DNA of 64,000 nt from Propionimicrobium lymphophilum DSM 4903 (lineage in GTDB: Bacteria > Actinomycetota > Actinomycetes > Propionibacteriales > Propionibacteriaceae): NCBI RefSeq assembly GCF_000423485.1, contig NZ_AUIB01000001.1, positions 248,001 through 312,000 on the forward strand, in the 5' to 3' direction. A model generated the notes under the pieces. It made no database searches, was not told the DNA's origin, and saw only the letters and a program-made list of their open reading frames with translations. The position numbers and the translations under genes were made by a program. The stretch's first letter is position 1. Every line of letters starts with the position of its first letter. Positions 62,501-64,000 of this stretch are shown one piece after another.

Positions 62501-62538
62501 TTCAGCAGACCACAGCCCGCACGCGTCGCAAAAAGTAG
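59521..62538 (+). CDS. Mycothiol synthase (MshD) - polyphosphate kinase (Ppk1) fusion
   Basis: One open frame of 1005 codons. Residues 1-300 are MshD: two GNAT repeats with acetyl-CoA loops PEHRGKGLGTQLL and PEHEGKGLGRALLL, and the MshD motif NAEAFKDHPEQGAMT. It acetylates Cys-GlcN-Ins to mycothiol. After a linker, residues about 313-1005 are Ppk1: DRELSWLEFNNRVL, FSSNLDEFFMVRVAGL, phosphohistidine His749 in GLKTHCKLM and His769 in RYAHIGTGNYNSKTA. It makes polyphosphate from ATP. Inside the frame, GGAAGG (60429) followed by GTG 60442 could start a separate Ppk. TAGCGT 7 bases before GTG 59521 suggests a leaderless message. Confidence 0.93.
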   Translation: MIVIEHTGFLAGDYPTKILQMAGQVKQADGASPLNEAAQLAITSDWSRARHLLALDDEDRALVGYAQFDPRDASAQFFISPEHRGKGLGTQLLNQLIVRYSPATCWSFSTLEPARKLAERFGFEQTRQLLLMGRELNEVPDFQAPEGFAIDTYKNTDINRLVKVNAEAFKDHPEQGAMTETDFRSRFSEDWFKPESLLVARDASGQLVGFHWIKIEPESPEEAEVYVIGVAPEHEGKGLGRALLLSGLRHMISRGAKTAKLFVEAANDRVVTLYRNSGFDTLNVDTSYSASEKPILLSDDARTEGESVSDDPLNKDLPDNRYTDRELSWLEFNNRVLDLAKDAPRTPLLERVQFCGIFSSNLDEFFMVRVAGLKRRIDAGVAVKSAAGITPRDLYDAILRRTHELVSEQARVFNEELRPQLAEEGIHIIGWDDLTLEEQDEMQTVFTERIFPILTPLAVDQSHPFPYISGLSLNLGILLRNPETGSEQFARIKVPAIIDRFMQVTPGRFLPLEELISHHLSLIFGGMEIMHCVTFRVTRNEDVEMEEDDAENILTALEKELLRRKVGRPPVRLEVEDDIDEKMLDMLVRALDVSEKEVFKLPAPLDMTGLGDIHGIDREDLKYPGFLPKTHPDLAEIETSNPADIFTQIRKHDVLLHHPYDSFATSVERLIEQAASDPKVLAIKQTLYRTSGDSPIIDALIEAAKAGKQVLAVVEIKARFDEQANIAWARKLEKYGVHVVYGMVGLKTHCKLMLIVRDEGKHGLRRYAHIGTGNYNSKTARQYEDMGLLTCNPIITDDVARLFNHLSGMTQENHYRRLMVAPEGIRTGLIERINGETANALAGKPARIRIKVNSIVDEAITDALYRASQAGVKVQMWVRGICAVRPGVPGLSENIQIISVLGRYLEHSRIYWFENGGTPIVGIGSADLMHRNLDRRVEAIVGISNPRHIAQIDDMLNVAFDENTVQWRLHDQDYEVNIYKEDGTPKLHIQDYLIQQTTARTRRKK

Positions 62539-62577
62539 ATTCGGGTAAACAGGAATAACAGCAGAAGGGTGAAGAAT

Positions 62578-63459
62578 ATGGCCAAGACATCTAGGGCATC
62601 CGGTGCGGTTGTTTTGCGTGGGAAGGGCGACGACTGCGAGGTGTTAGTCGTGCACCGCCCTCGCTACGACGATTGGAGCCTACCCAAAGGGCACGTCGAT
62701 GAGGCTGAGCCCGACGCTGTTACCGCCGTCCGCGAGGTGAAAGAGGAGACCGGATACGACATTCGGCTGCTCTCGCAGCTTCGCGCTATCCACTACCAGG
62801 TGAAGAAGCGCTCGAAGGTGGTCACCTGGTGGCTGGGAGAGCTGGTCAGCGACGAGCAAGACCCCAACCACGACGACGAAACCGATTTAATCGAGTGGTG
62901 GCCGATCGGCAAGGCCATCCGCAAAATGACCTACGATGACGACGTCAAAGTGCTGGTCGAGGGTGTGCGCTCGCCGAGGATGATTCCGTTCCTGATCATT
63001 CGTCACGCCAAGGCGCTTGGACGCAAGAACTGGGACGGCAAGGACAAGCTGCGTCCTCTGAACAAGCGCGGCGATAAGCAGGCCACCGCGCTTGCGCAAC
63101 TGCTTAAGGCATTCGGGATAACGACGCTAGCTAGCTCCAGCGCCGAACGCTGCATGGCCACGCTTCGTCCCTACTCACAGTCGAGCGGCATAGAGATCAA
63201 GGCATACGACGAGCTCACCGAGCCTGCCTTCGAGAAAGACCCGCGAGGCGCCGAGTGGGCGATGAGCCAGATCCGCGGCCAAGCCATCGACAGCCGTCAG
63301 CCCACCGCCATCTGCGGCCACCGACCCGTGCTGCCAACCATGATCGAGTTCCTGGAAATCGAATTCGACCACACCCTCGAGCCTGCTGAACTGCTCTACG
63401 TGAACATCGATGAGCAGGGTGAAGCAACTAACCCGAACTACCTACCGCCAGAGGTTTAA
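62578..63459 (+). CDS. NUDIX hydrolase with histidine-phosphatase domain, MutT1-like
   Basis: About 293 residues. The NUDIX box fits in GHVDEAEPDAVTAVREVKEE plus TGY (G-x5-E-x7-REV-x-EE-x-G). From about residue 135 follows a histidine phosphatase domain starting FLIIRHAKALGR, with SSSAERCMAT and AICGHRPVL. Mycobacterial MutT1 has this plan and removes 8-oxo-dGTP and Ap4A; the second domain finishes the dephosphorylation. It follows the Ppk part by 39 bp, the common ppk-mutT1 neighbourhood. ATG 62578 sits 9 bases after AGAAGGG; GTG 62569 is an alternative. Confidence 0.92.
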   Translation: MAKTSRASGAVVLRGKGDDCEVLVVHRPRYDDWSLPKGHVDEAEPDAVTAVREVKEETGYDIRLLSQLRAIHYQVKKRSKVVTWWLGELVSDEQDPNHDDETDLIEWWPIGKAIRKMTYDDDVKVLVEGVRSPRMIPFLIIRHAKALGRKNWDGKDKLRPLNKRGDKQATALAQLLKAFGITTLASSSAERCMATLRPYSQSSGIEIKAYDELTEPAFEKDPRGAEWAMSQIRGQAIDSRQPTAICGHRPVLPTMIEFLEIEFDHTLEPAELLYVNIDEQGEATNPNYLPPEV

Positions 63460-63508
63460 GCCTCCGCGAAACGCAAACGTTATCAAAAAGCCTAAAAAAT
63501 AGTGTTCT

Positions 63509-63530
63509 GTTAACCTTCCGTTAACCTTGC
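63509..63530 (+). promoter_or_regulatory. PHO box (11-bp direct repeats) upstream of pstS
   Basis: GTTAACCTTCC and GTTAACCTTGC stand head to tail without a gap. Two 11-bp direct repeats with G-T-T-x-A-C-C are the PhoP binding unit known from Streptomyces. Position 110 bp before a phosphate-binding protein gene supports phosphate-starvation control. The remainder of 63460-63639 shows no other clear element. Confidence 0.75.
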
Positions 63531-63639
63531 GTGGGGTTTTTGGTTACAAGCAGTCATTACCTTTTGAGTTGTTGGGCAAATGCCTACCACTGTAGAAATC
63601 TGCAGAATGAAGACTTGAACCGAAAGTCCTGGAGGACTC

Positions 63640-64000
63640 GTGAAGACTTTGCGTACTGGTGCGGCTGTAGTAGCCGCTTTGGCTTTCTCTCTGACCCTCT
63701 CCGCTTGTGGCGGCTCCAACGGCACCACCACCGATACTTTAAGCGCTGCCTCGAGCCTGTCGGGCAACCTGCATGGCCAGGGCGCCAGCTCGATGGGCGC
63801 AGCCCAGGAAACCTGGATTGCTGACTTCCAGACCGACAACCCTGGTGTTACCGTCAACTACGCACCTGAAGGCTCCAGCGCTGGTATCAAAGCAATGACC
63901 GAGGGTAGCGCCGACTTCGGTGGTTCCGACGCATACATGGATGACGAGGAGATGGCTCAGAAGCACCCGAACTGTGGTGAGGGTGGCGTCATCAACCTCC
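63640..64000 (+). CDS. pstS: Phosphate ABC transporter substrate-binding lipoprotein, 5' part
   Basis: GTG 63640 behind TGGAGG opens a frame that runs off the window after 120 codons. Residues 1-22 are a lipoprotein signal peptide with lipobox LSAC; a Ser/Thr-rich linker follows, then GQGASSMGAAQETWIADF and YAPEGSSAGIKAMTEG, the phosphate-binding loops of PstS. The protein is lipid-anchored outside the membrane and feeds phosphate to PstCAB, presumably encoded next. The PHO box upstream and ppk nearby make this a phosphate region. Confidence 0.93.
   Translation, partial: MKTLRTGAAVVAALAFSLTLSACGGSNGTTTDTLSAASSLSGNLHGQGASSMGAAQETWIADFQTDNPGVTVNYAPEGSSAGIKAMTEGSADFGGSDAYMDDEEMAQKHPNCGEGGVINL

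Overview
The window looks like chromosomal DNA of a mid-to-high-GC actinobacterium that can live without oxygen. Actinobacterial markers are mycothione reductase, mycothiol synthase (MshD), the 33-residue ribosomal protein bS22, a CobA-HemD type fusion, a DIP1984-family protein and several promoters whose start point falls on the start codon. A class III (anaerobic) ribonucleotide reductase and a sortase-anchored surface protein point to a facultatively anaerobic, host-associated member of the Actinomycetales, perhaps the Actinomycetaceae. The genus is an inference; no rRNA gene is present.

Layout. 1-1212: 3' end of groL and its terminator. 1.2-7.1 kb: a visibly AT-richer block with an MFS transporter, a LacI-type regulator, a 2H phosphoesterase-like protein, MgtC and a phosphohexomutase. 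7.2-11.0 kb (minus): glyA, rlmB, cysS. 11.1-13.7 kb: an orphan membrane protein, an aldehyde dehydrogenase, and a decayed inositol-dehydrogenase-like gene whose promoter/operator is intact. 13.7-20 kb: aroD, a P-loop kinase, cardiolipin synthase, and a beta-phosphoglucomutase plus GH65 phosphorylase pair. 20-23.2 kb (minus): radA-disA and a glyoxalase-like gene. 23.3-32.1 kb: TIM-barrel protein, proline dehydrogenase, asd, bS22, a degenerate SUMT-HemD fusion, histidine phosphatase, mycothione reductase, typA. 32.3-41.8 kb: a cobalamin riboswitch ahead of nrdDG, then an ECF importer (S component and A-A-T fusion) followed by two half ABC transporters. 41.9-45.5 kb (minus): a 1200-residue coiled-coil/CAP/LPXTG surface protein. 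45.7-50.0 kb: DIP1984 protein and araB-araD-gpsA-like operon. 50.0-57.1 kb: an accessory island with a 23-bp triple repeat, a broken AAA ATPase gene, a type I restriction-modification system and a RelBE-like toxin-antitoxin pair. 57.4-64 kb: ygfZ, nitrobindin-like gene, dtd, an MshD-polyphosphate kinase fusion, a NUDIX/histidine phosphatase gene and the start of pstS behind a PHO box.

The most notable points: (1) hsdS carries a G8 tract between its two target-recognition halves. Both one-base slippages give an immediate stop, and loss of one G puts that stop on an ATG that opens the second half, so the gene reads like a phase-variable specificity switch. (2) mycothiol synthase and polyphosphate kinase form one 1005-codon frame with a plausible internal start. 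(3) a B12 riboswitch controls an anaerobic, B12-independent ribonucleotide reductase. (4) an ECF importer with YbtP/YbtQ-like half transporters sits behind a Zur/Fur-like box. (5) a glycerol-3-phosphate-dehydrogenase-like gene replaces the expected araA in an arabinose-type operon, behind a leader that can fold into alternative stems.
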